NCBI GenBank assembly: GCA_034231615.1
Contig: CM067317.1
Location: forward strand, 17,560,264-17,624,263
Direction: 5' to 3'
Source of the DNA: Meghimatium bilineatum
Lineage: Eukaryota > Mollusca > Gastropoda > Stylommatophora > Philomycidae
Length of the DNA: 64,000 nucleotides
The first letter of the stretch is position 1. Every line of letters begins with the position of its first letter. Position numbers and translations under genes: made by a program. Below are positions 23,406 through 36,966 of the stretch, in pieces. The notes under the pieces are model-generated. The model worked only from the letters and a program-made list of their open reading frames with translations. It was not told the DNA's origin and did no database searches.

Positions 23406-24765
23406 TGGCTACTGGGCGATAGAAAGTAATTATAATTTTTTTTTAAATGATCGATGTGGGCTCGTCATTTAGCATGGTTTCAGTCTGTGTATAGTAAATA
23501 ACCTGTTATTTTAACATCAAAAAGAGCTTGACATGTACACGTCTTGATGTTGTTTGTCATGCTTTCTTTTGTCACATCCCCCACCTGTTTTCTTAACCTT
23601 CGGCTGTTCCCTGTAGTATCGTTTCTGACGAGAGAGGGGGAGGGGGTGTTGGTATGCATGCATCATTTTTTATCGCTGAATATGCCAGATCGGATGTATT
23701 TACAAGTATTCCCTTCCTCAAATATACACCCAACCATTCATCCTGATGTTGGTTGTACTTCTGTCTCGATGCTGCAACCACGACCATGCTTTTTTCAGTG
23801 TTTATTTACATTCCTTAGTTTCTTGTAACTTTTTCAGTTTTGCTGTTTACTCTTCCTCTTCTGACGCAGCTATATGATAAAAATAAATAGCGAAAAGCAA
23901 ATTGCAGATAGGGTGACCTTCAAATGATATAAATGTGTTGTAATTCTGAATGTTCTCCAATATGGGTTCTAAGGTTCTTTATACGTCAAAAAGTACTGGC
24001 GATACTGAAGTAAAGCATTATGCACCGCTGCCGAACTCCCCAATTTTCGTTCAAAACTCGCTAATTCAGTAAGGACGAAAACGGTGACGATTAGATCTAG
24101 AATCTTCTTCTGAACGAACATACATTAATAAAACAATTAATAATACAGAAAAGAGGGTATTAATTTTTTTTTAAATATGTAAATAAATTAACAAATAAAA
24201 CGTCCGCCTAACGGTCTGGCGGTGGACTGAATAATCATGAGACATTGTCAACAAATTGTACAATAAGTTCAAAAATAACGCACACACGCACACACACACG
24301 CACACGCACAAACACAAATATATATAATCATGTAGTATCATCCCTTTATCACTGAGCATGCAGCTCTTGCTATTCTGACAATAAGGTTAGTGATCTCGAA
24401 GACATGGTTGTGTTCGGAGGTATATAATACTTCTGTCATCACCGATGAGATATAATTCGGTGCAGCTGTATGCATGGATCGCCACACTCTACGTGGAACG
24501 TATACTGCTGGGCCAAGAAATTGAACATTTTTTTATCAGATGTAATTACCTGTTAATTATAATTATTTTATAATCTGCATGGTTATTAAATCCCTGGTAC
24601 ATCTGTCACCCCCCCCACCCAGAACTCTGTTACACAAGGACAAAGCTAAATGTCCGCTGGTGTGCATCTTGTCGTTATCCGTAGGTATTATTGTCAAACA
24701 ATAATAGTAAGTAAGACAAGGAATCACGCTATGCATTTAACCCAATAATGGGACGGACACTAGCA
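23406..24765. other. Unassigned spacer with (CA)n
   Basis: A short impure CA repeat lies at about 24282-24320. The 94-codon frame at 23544-23828 has no recognisable domain. Confidence 0.4.
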
Positions 24766-24925
24766 GATATAGCATGAAACATATAGCATGAAACATATAG
24801 CATGAAACAAATAGCATGAAACATATAGCATGAAACATATAGCATGAAACATATAGCATGAAACATATAGCATGATACATATAGCATGAAACATATAGCA
24901 TGAAACATATAGCATGAAACATATA
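24766..24925. repeat. 14-bp minisatellite (about 11-12 copies)
   Basis: Unit atatagcatgaaac, nearly perfect. The CYMFHAICFML frames on the minus strand are artefacts. Confidence 0.96.
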
Positions 24926-25045
24926 ACTTTAAAAATGCAAGTCGGGGTATTTTCACTGGGAGAAGAGCTTAACTATATAATCATATTATCTACTAGAAGT
25001 GATTTTTAGCATGCATGGTATGTATGATATGATAGGCATCTTCTA

Positions 25046-25080
25046 CTCCTGACGCTGAAAGGCAACAAAGGGTTTAGCCA
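25046..25080 (+). mobile_element. Non-LTR 3' terminus abutting the ACAG/GATA array
   Basis: The segment tcctgacgctgaaaggcaac followed by aaagggtttagccaatagatagatag matches the end of RT-H at 44870-44925 (ccctgacgccgcaaggcaaa, caagggcc, gtatagatata). It sits directly at the start of the simple-repeat tract, as a retroelement 3' end would. Confidence 0.55.
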
Positions 25081-26219
<1,139 letters not shown>

Positions 26220-26252
26220 GCATCGTTTAAGGCAATCCTAGACCTTCCACAA

Positions 26253-26292
<40 letters not shown>

Positions 26293-27206
26293 ATATAACT
26301 AACAAAAAAAATTCTGACTAACAGTGATCATACAAAGAGCGAATAAATACAAAAAGTCATGGTAAGAGAGATTACGATACAGAACGACATGAAGAGTAAC
26401 TTTGTCAAAAAAACTCACCTTATCACTTCTGTGGTATTTTAGCTGCACACATGGTATACCTTCTTGCGCTTTTCTTGTGTAGATTGTATATATATTTATT
26501 CTGCATGATGTTATGTTGGTTAGCTCTCTCTATATCATAATATACTTGATGAATTGTATAGAAATAACAAAACCGTATAGACTCTAGAATGCCGGAAGAT
26601 ACTATCGTATGAACAGATGTTAACAGCCTGAACGTCGAGTCTTAATCCTAGATTAGTGTGCTAAGCTAGAAGGATTTCTCGGAACAAACAGCTGTTTTCT
26701 CTGCCTATTAAATTTTAAAAAATGTGTCTTCGTGTGTTTCACCGGTCCTGATATAATTACTACGTTGTCCTATTGCTATTCGCGTACACAATGCCGTCAC
26801 ACCACTTATTACAGCCGTATAAGTTCTCAATCTCAGCCAGTCAATAATGGTGGTATGACATTGATACAATCACATTTATTTGCACATCGTATTTCACTTA
26901 TTTTCTGTATATAAATTCTACAATCAAATATGACTTTGTTGAAACAATCTCAGATTATACAAATGCAATTATGGTTGATCACTGGACACAATTTATAGGT
27001 CGGATTATAAAATAATATCAGCTAAGAATATGAGCAATGGAGATTAAATTATAAATAATAATATAACATTTACGAATAATTTTAAGTTAAATGACATCAT
27101 CAAGAAAGTAAAGTTAACGCAAAATGTAACAAACTAGTTACTAGTAGAAATAAGGTGGTTTTTGTTGTTTTCATGCAAGACATAATTAAACACATCATCG
27201 ACACTA
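26220..27206. other. Unassigned spacer with short (AT)n
   Basis: An AT run lies at 26256-26287. Nothing else recognised. Confidence 0.4.
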
Positions 27207-27352
27207 TTGCCAACTCTTTCTTTGAAAGATTTCAACAAAGTGTCATGGAAACTTCTAAGTCCTGGCGATTGGCACCACCAGAACTTTATTATCACTAGTA
27301 GACAACATTTGAATCGCACACAACAAACAAGGAGCTATCGTGATGCAATCAT
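27207..27352 (+). pseudogene. RT-A endonuclease domain, C-terminal part (fragment)
   Basis: The plus-strand frame has KVSWKLLSPGDWHHQNFIIT and RQHLN...TRSYRDA. It resembles the end of the APE-type endonuclease of a LINE family in which KVSW, HWH..D.II and TR..R.A boxes occur in this order. No start and no adjoining RT. The matching N-terminal endonuclease part lies next to it on the opposite strand. Confidence 0.65.
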
Positions 27353-27690
27353 TGTTAACACTATGTTATATCCACCAACTGGGTTCTTGGTAGCACCCAA
27401 CTGTGAGTACTTAACAACAACACCCACTTCATGCTGCATGTTTTTCTTTTGCCCTTTCTTTCTCTAACTGACCCATCCGCAAGGAACAGTGTCCCCTACA
27501 GGCCATCAATATCTATGTTAAGACGGTTGAGTCCAACATTGATAATAGCTGTTTTTTTTCTCAAGCCGTCAATGTCATTGGTGACTGCGGAATTTTCTGG
27601 ACACATGGTTCGGACATTCCAGGTTCCACACCAAAGTCTGAGATTTTATTATTCGCTTTGTTGCCTGGTACAATTATTTAGTCTATTTTT
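27350..27690 (-). pseudogene. RT-A endonuclease domain, N-terminal part (fragment)
   Basis: Minus-strand reading gives the APE endonuclease start motif GTWNVRTMC (around 27601-27624), then KKTAIINVGLNRLNIDI (around 27500-27545). After a stop and frame change comes HEVGVVVKYS and PVGGYNI towards 27355. The catalytic glutamate normally in the LQET box after LNIDI is lost at the stop. It appears to be the missing front half of the fragment at 27207, but inverted relative to it. Confidence 0.7.
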
Positions 27691-28113
27691 CGAATTGTTT
27701 CCTAGATCCACGCACCCATTGAAGTAGACATGATGTGATGGATCAACACCCTATTGGCTGTGAGCTGCCCAGCTTGAGGCGGGCGTTAGTTGATTAATAT
27801 GACACCGGAAATGTCTCCCACCGTCATAGATAGCTCGCGGCGCCTCAGTCATATCTAGAAAAACTGACATTCACCATAATAACAGAATACAATGTAATGA
27901 AAATAAATACAACGAAAAGAGAAGAAATTATGACATATTTTCGGAATTTTAACAAGATACAAGACACTCGACAGATACAAGATAGCATGGCGGTATACAG
28001 GCCACTCGTAAGATACAAGATAACATGACGTGACACAAGCCACTCGAATACTCCCTGTAACTCCATAATAGGAAGCATACAGTGTGACAGTGTTTTTTTT
28101 TTTGTAGTATGAA

Positions 28114-28154
<41 letters not shown>

Positions 28155-28744
28155 TTGTGAAGTAAAATGGACTATATTTCTATACGTATCAGTAGTCAGA
28201 CAATATTGTTTCACGAGATACATTCTCATATCTGTTAGAGTGCATGCGGTAGGTCCGAGTGATGGATTTGAGGGAGTAGAGAAGTGAGCTAAAGTCATAT
28301 ATTCTAATCCCTGAGCGCGAGTAATTGAAAGAGGACGTGAGATCATGACGTGAGTTTATGTGATAAGAAATAGCTCTCGTGAGGAAGACGCCAGTAAAAA
28401 TGGGAGGTGTTTGTAAACGTGTCAAACAGTTGAGCGTCGCAGAGGAAACCCAAATGTGTGTGTGATAGTGTATGTGTGTGTATGTCGATGTGTGTTTATG
28501 TTTTTGATTCTTATTCAGGCCGATACGCATGCGATAATATAGATATACATTTATATAAAGATTACATTTATATAAGGTTTATATACGTTTAATGTTTATT
28601 TTAATATTTACAAGAGAGTTATTCAAGTTAAAACATTGCATATTTTTTGTGTGAGGGTGTTGGTGAACATATTATAAAAAGTAAAAAAAAAATTAAATTA
28701 TTTTTTTTCGACGTTGTCACAGTCTTCCCCAGATTCTATAAAGA
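27691..28744. other. Unassigned spacer with (GA)n and (TG)n
   Basis: A GA repeat lies at about 28118-28150 and a TG-rich patch at about 28455-28490. The frames of 113 and 163 codons on the minus strand include the GA repeat (SLSLSL) and carry no known domain. Confidence 0.4.
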
Positions 28745-28935
28745 CAATCAGGAGTTATCCTTTTCAACAGGAGTTATCCTTTTTAACAGGAGTTATGCTT
28801 TTAAACAGGAGTTATCCTTTTTAACAGGAGTTATGCTTTTCAACAGGAGTTATCCTTTTTAACAGGAGTTATGCTTTTCAACAGGAGTTATCCTTTTTAA
28901 CAGGAGTTATGCTTTTCAACAGGAGTTATCCGTGT
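28745..28935. repeat. 19-bp minisatellite (10 copies)
   Basis: The unit is caggagttatcctttttaa. Starts at 28749 and 28768 give a period of 19. Variants cctttt/gctttt alternate, suggesting a 38-bp higher-order unit. Confidence 0.95.
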
Positions 28936-28954
28936 AAACCGCTGCAAATCGACT

Positions 28955-29890
28955 ATCATCATTATTAAATGCCAACGAAGGTTGACTAGAACAGACGTCC
29001 AACATCCCTTGTCTCTTGTCGTGATGATGCACTCTGCTAGAGTGTAACCTGTCCATCTCGTGATGATGCACTCTGCTAGAGTGTAACCTGTCCATCTGGC
29101 GATGTTACACTCCCAAATATATCTCTATTTTGCTCTTATGCGTCTCTCCTCGACTCTACCCTCAAGTTAAGGTCTTCAACAAGGTACCGTGTTTATGAAT
29201 GTGTCCAAGATATTATATTTGTTTGATCTTCATGTCCTTTAATAATTCTTTCTTATACGAAGTGTTGTTAGAATCTCTGTGTTGATTGTTTTCTCTTTCC
29301 GTATTGTTCTCTCTATCCTTCTATATATCCACATCTCAAAGGCATCAATTCTGTCTTCTAAGTATTTGTTTATTATTAAAGTTTCTGATCCATACATTAA
29401 TATAGAATAGATCTAGCATTTTATAATTCTCATTGTTAGCTTATTTGTGATACATTTAGAGTTTAATATTTTCCTTATGTCATTGAAAGTACTTTTAGCA
29501 ATTCATATTCTCCTTTTAAATTCTGTTTCACATCTGCCATAATTGTGTCCAAGATGTTGATAATGTTCTAATTGTATTTTCTTTAAGTTTTTCATGTTTA
29601 GCACCTGTTCTTCTGTGATTATGTTGATTTTCACGGTTATTGTTTGTTGGATGTTAATATCTAGTACATATTCTTTAATTGGTTTATGTACTTGATGAAT
29701 TGGTATTTTAGTTCATGTTCACGTATCTGCAAAAGGACATTGCCATCTGTATATCTCAGCTTGTTTATTATTTTCACACTGATCTTGAGTCCTGACATTC
29801 CTCTGTATGTTTCAAGATATTTTTTGTGTATATATTGAATAGGCTGGGATATAACATACATCCTTGCCTAACACCTCTTTCGATTATAAA
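28955..29890 (-). mobile_element. RT-B non-LTR retrotransposon, RT palm to 3' end (copy 4)
   Basis: This is the longest RT-B copy. On the minus strand near 29885-29830 the RT box RGVRQGCML.PSLFNIYT can be read. It is followed, after a frame change, by MSGLKISVKIINKLRYTDG at about 29800-29740. This is the catalytic YxDD box with the second aspartate replaced by glycine. The C-terminal tail region down to about 28960 matches copies 1-3 at DNA level but has many stops. A 39-bp tandem duplication lies at 29020-29097. It is a dead, 5'-truncated insertion. Confidence 0.78.
29020..29097. repeat. 39-bp tandem duplication within RT-B
   Basis: Two essentially identical 39-mers starting cgtgatgatgcactctgc, at 29020 and 29059. 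Other RT-B copies have only one, so this is a young local duplication. Confidence 0.9.
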
Positions 29891-30219
29891 TAGATATATG
29901 GGGTAATTATTAGGTGTACCTGATCAACAGCGAATGTCATTACAGAAATAACGCGTTTAAAAAAAAAAAGTCTTACTCTACGTATACATTTGTAGTAATG
30001 AAAAATTCCCCATTAAAACACTCTACCTTCATCCTGTCCTGTCTTTACTGTCAACTGTCACTACTGTATTGTTTCCATTAGGAAGTTGTTGGGGGTTTGA
30101 GAGTGGCATGTGTGATAAAGACTGCATGCCTTTCATGTCACCTTGTTATGTACAGGGTGTGTTTTAATTTCTCCTACTCTACGCTTATGAGCCCCCCCCT
30201 CCACAGAAAAAAAATGAAA
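29891..30219. other. Unassigned spacer
   Basis: Nothing recognised. Confidence 0.4.
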
Positions 30220-30475
30220 GAAGCAGAAAGAACTCTACCATCATTTTTTTCTGCCTTTAGTGAGCAGCGAAAATTATACCTTTACTGTTTTCTGCCTTTC
30301 CTGATCCCAAAAAACTATACTATCAACTTTACTGATCCACAAAAATATAACTTCGACTTTTCTGATCTCCAAATAAAACTATGTCTTCACTTTAGCTAAT
30401 TCACTAAAAACTATACCTTCGCCTTTATTGATTCCCCAAAACTATACCTTCATCTATACTGATCCCCTAAAAAAA
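30220..30475. repeat. Degenerate ~35-bp tandem repeat (about 7 copies)
   Basis: Repeated ctgatcccaaaaaactatac / cttcacttt modules with substitutions and small indels. Part of a 100-codon plus-strand frame overlaps it and is not convincing. Confidence 0.75.
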
Positions 30476-30894
30476 GGAATAAAAGAACGACGCTCCTCTT
30501 TTTTATTTTTTTTTGCATGTCAATAATGAGGCAGACATCTCTAAACTGCCATCGTGGCATCACCGTTGATCTTCTGCACCAGGATGGAATTGGCAAGACA
30601 GTCTTGACATTGATAACAATAATATTCACATAACGCAAAAACAAATTAATTCTAATATATGTCAGACTTGTATGTTTTTAATTTGAAGCAAGTCACACAA
30701 TTGTCGGGAAAATGAAACTGATGGAATGAAAACAATAACAGACACAAGAAGAGGTACACATATAAAGCAGAGCATAGAAAATATAAAGAAGGATTTAAGT
30801 GCATAAGTCAAAGATGTTTGGCATTGAATAACTGAAAAGTATATAGATTTTCTGCCACAGATCTTGCGGAAGATATTGCCTGTTCTAGTTTGAG
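30476..30894. other. Unassigned spacer
   Basis: Nothing recognised. Confidence 0.4.
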
Positions 30895-31110
30895 GACGTG
30901 CCTATGGCCGTGTGGTTAGAACGCTGTTCACTGACCCTTGAGGTCATGGGTTCTATCCACGGTTGAAACATGGTTTTTAAATTTCGGAGGTACAATAAAA
31001 AATAATTCCTGTACATCTGCTACTGCAAAGCGGCCTTTATTTCCACAGCCCATAGAAAACTCCCTGCATTCCTTCACAGGAAAACATGCACTAATGAAAG
31101 TGTGTGCGTA
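30895..31110 (+). repeat. SINE-3 copy 3 with clear pol III boxes
   Basis: Head: tatggccgtgtggttagaac (A-box-like) and catgggttctatccacgg (B-box), about 30 bp apart as in a tRNA. Body: catctgctactgc, aaagcggcctttatttcc, acagcc, parallel to gtggtgacagc, tgcggccaatattgc, acagc in copy 1. A few residues of poly(A) (caataaaaaataat) separate head and body. Confidence 0.6.
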
Positions 31111-32695
31111 TCTCTCACTACTAATGTCTAAATGATTACCGACTCAATCGTTTAATGAAATTAGTAAATAGATTAAATATATTACTTTTTACAGCCGAAA
31201 TCGGATGCGTTCGACTATTGTCGTAAATAAAAACAAGCACATCCGTTTGTGGGACTACACCCCGTGGCAACCTATTATGACCATTCTCCTACTACAAGAG
31301 TTCCAGCCGATATTTGTAAACCTACTCTAATACTGAGAAGAGCGAGAAAGAGACAGACAAAAAGTGAGGAAATAAAAGAATGAGAAGATATATTAGCCAA
31401 AAGTTCGTATATAATAAACATTTCAAGTAAGGTAGAATATCTCAAATATGAGCTTTCTAAGGCAAATACAAGACATGAAACAAGAACAATGGGAATATAT
31501 TATATATGGATAAAGTATGAAAGGGAAGACGTGGGTGAGAAATCAGTGAGAGAGAATTATGGAAAAATTGTTGCAGAAGTAGTTTTCTTTAACAGAGACT
31601 TAATAATGTATGTTATTCCGTCCAACAATTTTAGCTTCAATCTAACGGCAAAATTGAGGAACTGGTATCGACCCAGAATTGGACGTCAAAATGCATATTT
31701 CAAGCACAACAAACTCTGTCTGAAACCTCTTGACCTTAAGAAGCACTCAGTCTCAACAATTTCTGCATATCAAAACGTGGAGAATAGAAGATACGAAGAT
31801 AAGAGCGGTGAGATTACATGAAAGCAATGACACGGTCAGATGAGATACGTGGCGAAGTGAACACGTTCCTGTAAAAATATTCCCATATAGATGTTGATAT
31901 CTTGTAGAAATTAAATAGGAGGCACTGGATCTTACAGACCACCAAGCCCCCAGTCCACCCAAAAAAAAAAGACAATTGACAAAACGACGTTTCAGTTTAA
32001 ACTATACCTTCATCAGAAGAAAAAACAATTCTCAAATAATAAACACAATATATATATATATGAAAAGAGATATCACTATATTTCTAAAAAACTAACAACA
32101 CAGTTGGTTGAAAGCGGCTTGCCTCCTTAAGAAGATGCAGCAATTCCCCCCCCCCCACTAACTTAGAACACACTTTGAATGTTGTCATTCACGGAGCCCA
32201 CAGAAGTAGAAAAGTGATGAGCTGAACTGGAAGTAACTGCGCATCGCACATGCGCGCATATAAAATAAATACATAGATGATACATTACATAAAGGTATTA
32301 ATCAGTAAATGGTAAACAATTTCAAAAGAACAAGTTATGTACGCATGTATGATTAGTATATAATTTAGTCAGGATGATTTTCTGATGTGTTGGCAGGATT
32401 CATTTAGTTTAGTACAGACTTGACATTTATTGTTATTTGTTACCAAGTTATATCTATTCTTGGAAAACACTTTATCATTATTATGTTGCTTAAGTCATTC
32501 GTTAAATTCAAGGTAAACATCATGATATCAAGAAAATTGCAACAAATTGTAGATGGATCAAAATAAGTAAAGTAATTTATAGGAGGACAACCTGAGAATC
32601 ATTAAATGGAATGATTCCTAAATTGAGAGATGAAAGTGGTCGTGTATAAGAATATCCTGGATTGATAGAAGACACTGTTAATTGAATGATAGAGT
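31111..32695. other. Unassigned spacer
   Basis: A 110-codon plus-strand frame (31489-31821) has no recognisable domain. A ctgatga...ctgaaacgtcg module lies on the minus strand at 31985-32016 (see Findings). A C-homopolymer lies near 32147. Confidence 0.4.
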
Positions 32696-32975
32696 AAAGT
32701 ATGTGAAATGGTTTGTTAACTGAAAAATCGAAGATAATATGTGAAATTATGTGTTAACTGAAAGATGAAAGACAATATGTGAAATTATGTGTTAACTGAA
32801 AGATGAAAGACAATATGTGAAATTATGTGTTAACTGAAAGATGAAAGACAATATGTGAAATTATGTGTTAACTGAAAAATGAATGACAATATGTGAAATT
32901 ATGTGTTAACTGAAAGATGGAAGACAATATGGAAAACAATTTGTTAACTGACAGATATAGGACAATGTGTGAGAA
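32696..32975. repeat. 38-bp minisatellite (about 7 copies)
   Basis: The unit starts aaagatgaaagacaatatg and ends gtgttaactg. Starts at 32761 and 32799 give the period. Edge copies are diverged, central copies nearly identical. Confidence 0.94.
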
Positions 32976-33094
32976 TTGTTTAAATTGACACAATTTCTTC
33001 GCTCCATCGGCCAGCTGTTTTCCCATGAGGAGTTCTCAACCCATTAATTGTTTTGGATGCGTTTGTCAATCATGAGCATAACAGTTCCAGCGCA

Positions 33095-33650
33095 TCTCAG
33101 TTGAGTTTTCTTCAGTACAGTATGAGAACTTGGGATCGTGGCTTTAGTGAGGACGTCAGTACAATATGAGAACTTGGGATCGTGGCTTTAGTGAGTTCTT
33201 CAGTACAGAATGAGATCTTCCGATCGTGGCTCTAGTGAGGACTTCAGCACAGTATGAGAACATCGGATCATTGCTCTAATGAGGACTTCAGTACAGTATG
33301 AGAACTTGGGATCGTGGCTCTAATGAGGACTTCAGTACAGTGTGAGAGCATGGGATCGTGGCTCTAATGAGGACTTCAGCACAGTATGACAACTTGGGAT
33401 CGTGGCTCTAATGAGGACTTCAGCACAGTATGAGAGATTGGGATCGTTGTCATAGTGAGAACTTCAGTACAGTATGAGCCATTGAGATTGTTGCCATAGT
33501 GAGAACTTCAGTACAGTATGAAAACTTGGAATAGTGATTCTAGAGAGGACTTCAGCACAGTATTAGAACTTGGTATCGTTGCCATAGTGAAGACTTCATT
33601 ACAGTATGAGATCTTGGGATCGTGGATCTAATGAGAACTTCAGTATCAGA
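33095..33650. repeat. 44-bp minisatellite (about 13 copies)
   Basis: The unit contains cttcagtacagtatgag, then aacttgggatcgtggctc. Landmarks at 33311 and 33355 give 44 bp. Moderately diverged copies. Confidence 0.93.
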
Positions 33651-34489
33651 TACAATACCGTTTTACGTTGGTCGGAGAAGTCTGCAGACATATCATATGT
33701 ACAAGAAATTTAATACTCTGGCATACCGCTCTATATTGTCCATGTCTCACGCGACTTACAAATGTAATGAACATAATGGTGGAGAAGACATGTAGTTTTA
33801 TAGCAGGGATGCTCTTTCATTTCCACACACTTTAGCATAATCTACACAATGCTTATCAAGATAACAGTTATTTTGTTCGAAACGTTGAACATGTTTTGTG
33901 TATTGTAATTTGTATGTTTTCTTGTTTACACATCATAACCTCCTAGTTTTAGTGATATTCCGTCATGTCTAAGTGAAACTTTATAAAAACATGTATTTTA
34001 CTTAAGTACTACTTTCCTACACAGAAGAATTCATCTGTGAACATTATGCAATATTTTGGCAGAAAGACTTCCCACACAGTGGTCGTCTTGTAAGTATTTA
34101 GAAAGCTTCTAGCAATCACCATATTATATAGTAATAATTATAATAATAATCGTACTCATAATAATGATAATAAAAGCAGCTGTCAAATGCGATCATGACA
34201 CCAATGTGACACACTTGTTGTTGCTTCTCTCTGGTACAACATACTCCATATTTTGAACATATAATGTCCGGATTGTTTTTGTTCTTATATAAATTCGGGC
34301 AGCTTGTATACAGACATCGAATTACATGACATCAGCCAACATGTGATGGTATTAATGTTTGTCACTTCTGTACACATCGTTTATTCATTACACGGCATCA
34401 TTACAACCATCGTTCAGATGTAAAATTAAAGTACTGCTCAAATAAGATTGTGGTGACGTCCGCAGCATAACAAAGCGACCATTATTTAC
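33651..34489. other. Unassigned spacer
   Basis: Nothing recognised beyond a short aataat-rich patch near 34133. Confidence 0.4.
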
Positions 34490-34668
34490 CAGAATTAGTA
34501 AATCTTTCTATACACACACAGAAAGGAATGCATTATTACATGTTGACAGAATTAGTAAATCTTTCTATACACACAGAGAAAGGAATGCATTATTACATGT
34601 TGACAGAATTAGTAAATCTTTCTATTAACACACATAAAAGAATGCATTATTACAAGTTGACAGAACTG
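34490..34668. repeat. 56-58-bp tandem repeat (3 copies)
   Basis: The unit starts agaattagtaaatctttc at 34491, 34549 and 34605, and ends acatgttgac. Length differences come from a CA dinucleotide run. Confidence 0.93.
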
Positions 34669-34721
34669 ACGACTTTGTTGAGGAGTAAGGAGTGCAACCG
34701 TCTTTGATGTTTCGCTCATTA

Positions 34722-34990
34722 AAGGTATCTCTCTGGCGTAGTAGTTAAGCCGTGCGCTTTGTCCTCAAGTGGGAAGGGGTTCTAATGCCGCCCGCGAAGA
34801 CTTGTTTATAAAGTGGACGTTGAAGCTGCAAGTTACGTTCTATAAGTGGTACTCTAGCCCGGCGGCATGCCGCTTCGTAGTGATGACCGTAGTACATATG
34901 GAGCAACCTTAGTTCAATGAAGTCAATCTTCTACCCGTTTTGAACGGCTATTTGAACCATGGGTTCTATGTAGTATCGAGGAGTATACAG
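34722..34990 (+). repeat. tRNA-derived SINE-like element
   Basis: The head tctggcgtagtagttaagcc (strong A-box match) and gaaggggttctaatgccg (B-box) have tRNA-like spacing. The following body ends near aatgaagtcaatcttctac, a 19-mer also found at 6487-6505. It does not match SINE-1 to 3. Confidence 0.5.
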
Positions 34991-35056
34991 TAACATTAAT
35001 GAAGGTCAAGTGTTCACAACTCTATGTTAATTATCATCATGGAATTTACATAACTG

Positions 35057-35245
35057 AAAAAACTGGAATGGAAAATTTACATTAAAGAAGAAGAAGAGGG
35101 AGACTACAAATACAATTAGATCACACAGACGTGCATGGACATTAGGTTACAGACTTATGGCTGAGCTTAAGAGTGTTGCAGAGAACAGGCGACAGTGGAG
35201 TGGCGTGATGGAACGACTTGAACAACAAACTCCAGACTGATTCAC
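35057..35245 (+). mobile_element. RT-G: C-terminal tail fragment of a LINE RT
   Basis: After a gaagaagaagag run the plus strand reads RETTNTIRSHRRAWTLGYRL then MAELKSVAENRRQWSGVMER and a stop (about 35098-35240). The ...LAELK..A.NR..W... pattern is typical of LINE RT tails. No upstream RT. The 122-codon minus-strand frame over this region is antisense to it. Confidence 0.5.
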
Positions 35246-36390
35246 TTGATGACTTTTATATTTGATGGTTGTATCAATGAATTGTTTAAGTACTTTTTCA
35301 CTTGAGAAATAATGTTTTATTGTAGATTTACTCTGGTTTTCATTGCTCCAACATCTAATTCTGTCAATATGTTTAAACATACATTGTTTAACTTCTAATG
35401 CATGACTTGAAATTGTAGTTTTTGTTTGGATTCCTTTTCTAATATCAAATTGACTAATTACTACTATTTTATACCATCGATCTATTTTTGATTCTAGTAT
35501 ATTTTGAACTTGCATACTGAGAGTTGTTCAATTGTAGATCGCATCATTTTATAAATTAATTAAGCATTCATGTTCTTTAGATACAAACAGACTGAACCTT
35601 ATTGCAAACGTACAATGGCTTTTGTGGGGAATATTCTAACAGGACAAGTGTGTGCATTGCTGTGTTGATTATATGATTTTATGTTCTTCGTGCAATTGTG
35701 GAGATCTTTTATTTCATTAACAAAGGTCATTATTTCTGCGGTGAAATGTTTCGGTTGTATATTTAAATTTTTATTTTACTGTTTATTTATTCCTATTTAT
35801 TAAGTTACATGGGATCTTTTTTATTTTAAACTATTTCAATTGTTTATTTTTTTCCGGTTCTAGATTCTAAAACAATGTTTTCATGACAAAGTTGCTTTTA
35901 TGTGTTTGTGTAATCAATGTCAAAGACCAGTCTTCTGAAGAAATTGAGCTTCGTTAGAATTAAGACGAGATTATCACCAAATATAAAATATAATACACTG
36001 TATGCGTTGAAAAAATATTTGCGAAAGTGTGACAGACAATATTCTGTAAATTTGGTAAACAAAAAAAAATAATATTCATATATAGTAATATCTTCTTGAT
36101 TAACGTAATTATCAGATCAAAATTGTTTATTGTAGTGATATTTTGGCATTATGTACGCTTAGTAGGTTGCAATTCTTGATGATTTGACTTTCCAACTGTC
36201 TGCAGTTCATTTTCGAATCAAATAAAAAACACTAAGACAATCGATTCCGAGCCGTGGCAATTGCATTGAAACCTCAGTCCTTGATAAAATATATAACGAA
36301 TAGTTTACGGCAAACAAACTTTCATGTGAACTAGAGGGAGATAACAATTACATATAAATGATTCTGATCTGATTTTACGAATATTGTATA
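35246..36390. other. Unassigned AT-rich spacer
   Basis: Nothing recognised. Confidence 0.4.
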
Positions 36391-36718
36391 GTATTGTATA
36401 GATATTGTCCTCGTGTAGGTATTATTGTCCTTGTGTAGGTATTGTTGTTCTCGTATAGGTATTATTGTCCTTGTGCAGGTATTATTGTTCTCGCGGAGGT
36501 ATTGTTGTAATCGTGTAGGTATTATTGTCCTCGCGTAGGTATCATTGTCCTTGCGTAAGTATTGTTGCTCTCGTGTCGGTATTATGTCCTCGAGTAGGTA
36601 TTGTTTTTAAAATCTTGAAGTTATTATTGTCCTTGAGTAGGTATTGTTGTCCTCGTTTAAGTATTATTATCCTGGAGTAGGCATTGTTGTAATCGTGTAG
36701 GTATTATTGTACTCAATT
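36391..36718. repeat. 20-bp minisatellite, left part (about 15 copies)
   Basis: The unit is gtaggtattattgtcctcgt with frequent substitutions. It resumes at 36965 after a 250-bp insertion. Confidence 0.93.
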
Positions 36719-36966
36719 ATTATTGTGCAAGGCTCGAAACCATGTCCGGACAAAAATAAAATCTGGGTTGTGATTTCTCGCTTGACACGACCACCTCTCC
36801 AGTCGACTCAACTGTAAATGAGTACCTGACGTATGAGTTAGAGATGAGGTAAAGACAGCAAGATAGAGAACTGGCCACCCCACCTAATAGTTGCTGCTGC
36901 TTAGTACATGAAGAGTTATCTTCATCCCCAACGGCAGGATGCTGCCAAGGGACATACCATTACATT
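36715..36966 (+). mobile_element. SINE-like insertion splitting the 20-bp array
   Basis: A unique block between two halves of one minisatellite. It contains caactgtaaatgagtacctg, gtaaagacagcaag, ccaccccacctaatag, a block of gctgctgc and ccaacggcaggatgctgcc. I recall this layout from tRNA-head/LINE-tail type repeats in aquatic invertebrates. No target duplication is readable because both flanks are repeat units. Confidence 0.5.

Noticed and set aside
35147-35515. 122-codon minus-strand frame as a host gene
   Set aside because: Its C-terminal third is antisense to the RT-G tail, and the remainder has no recognisable domain.
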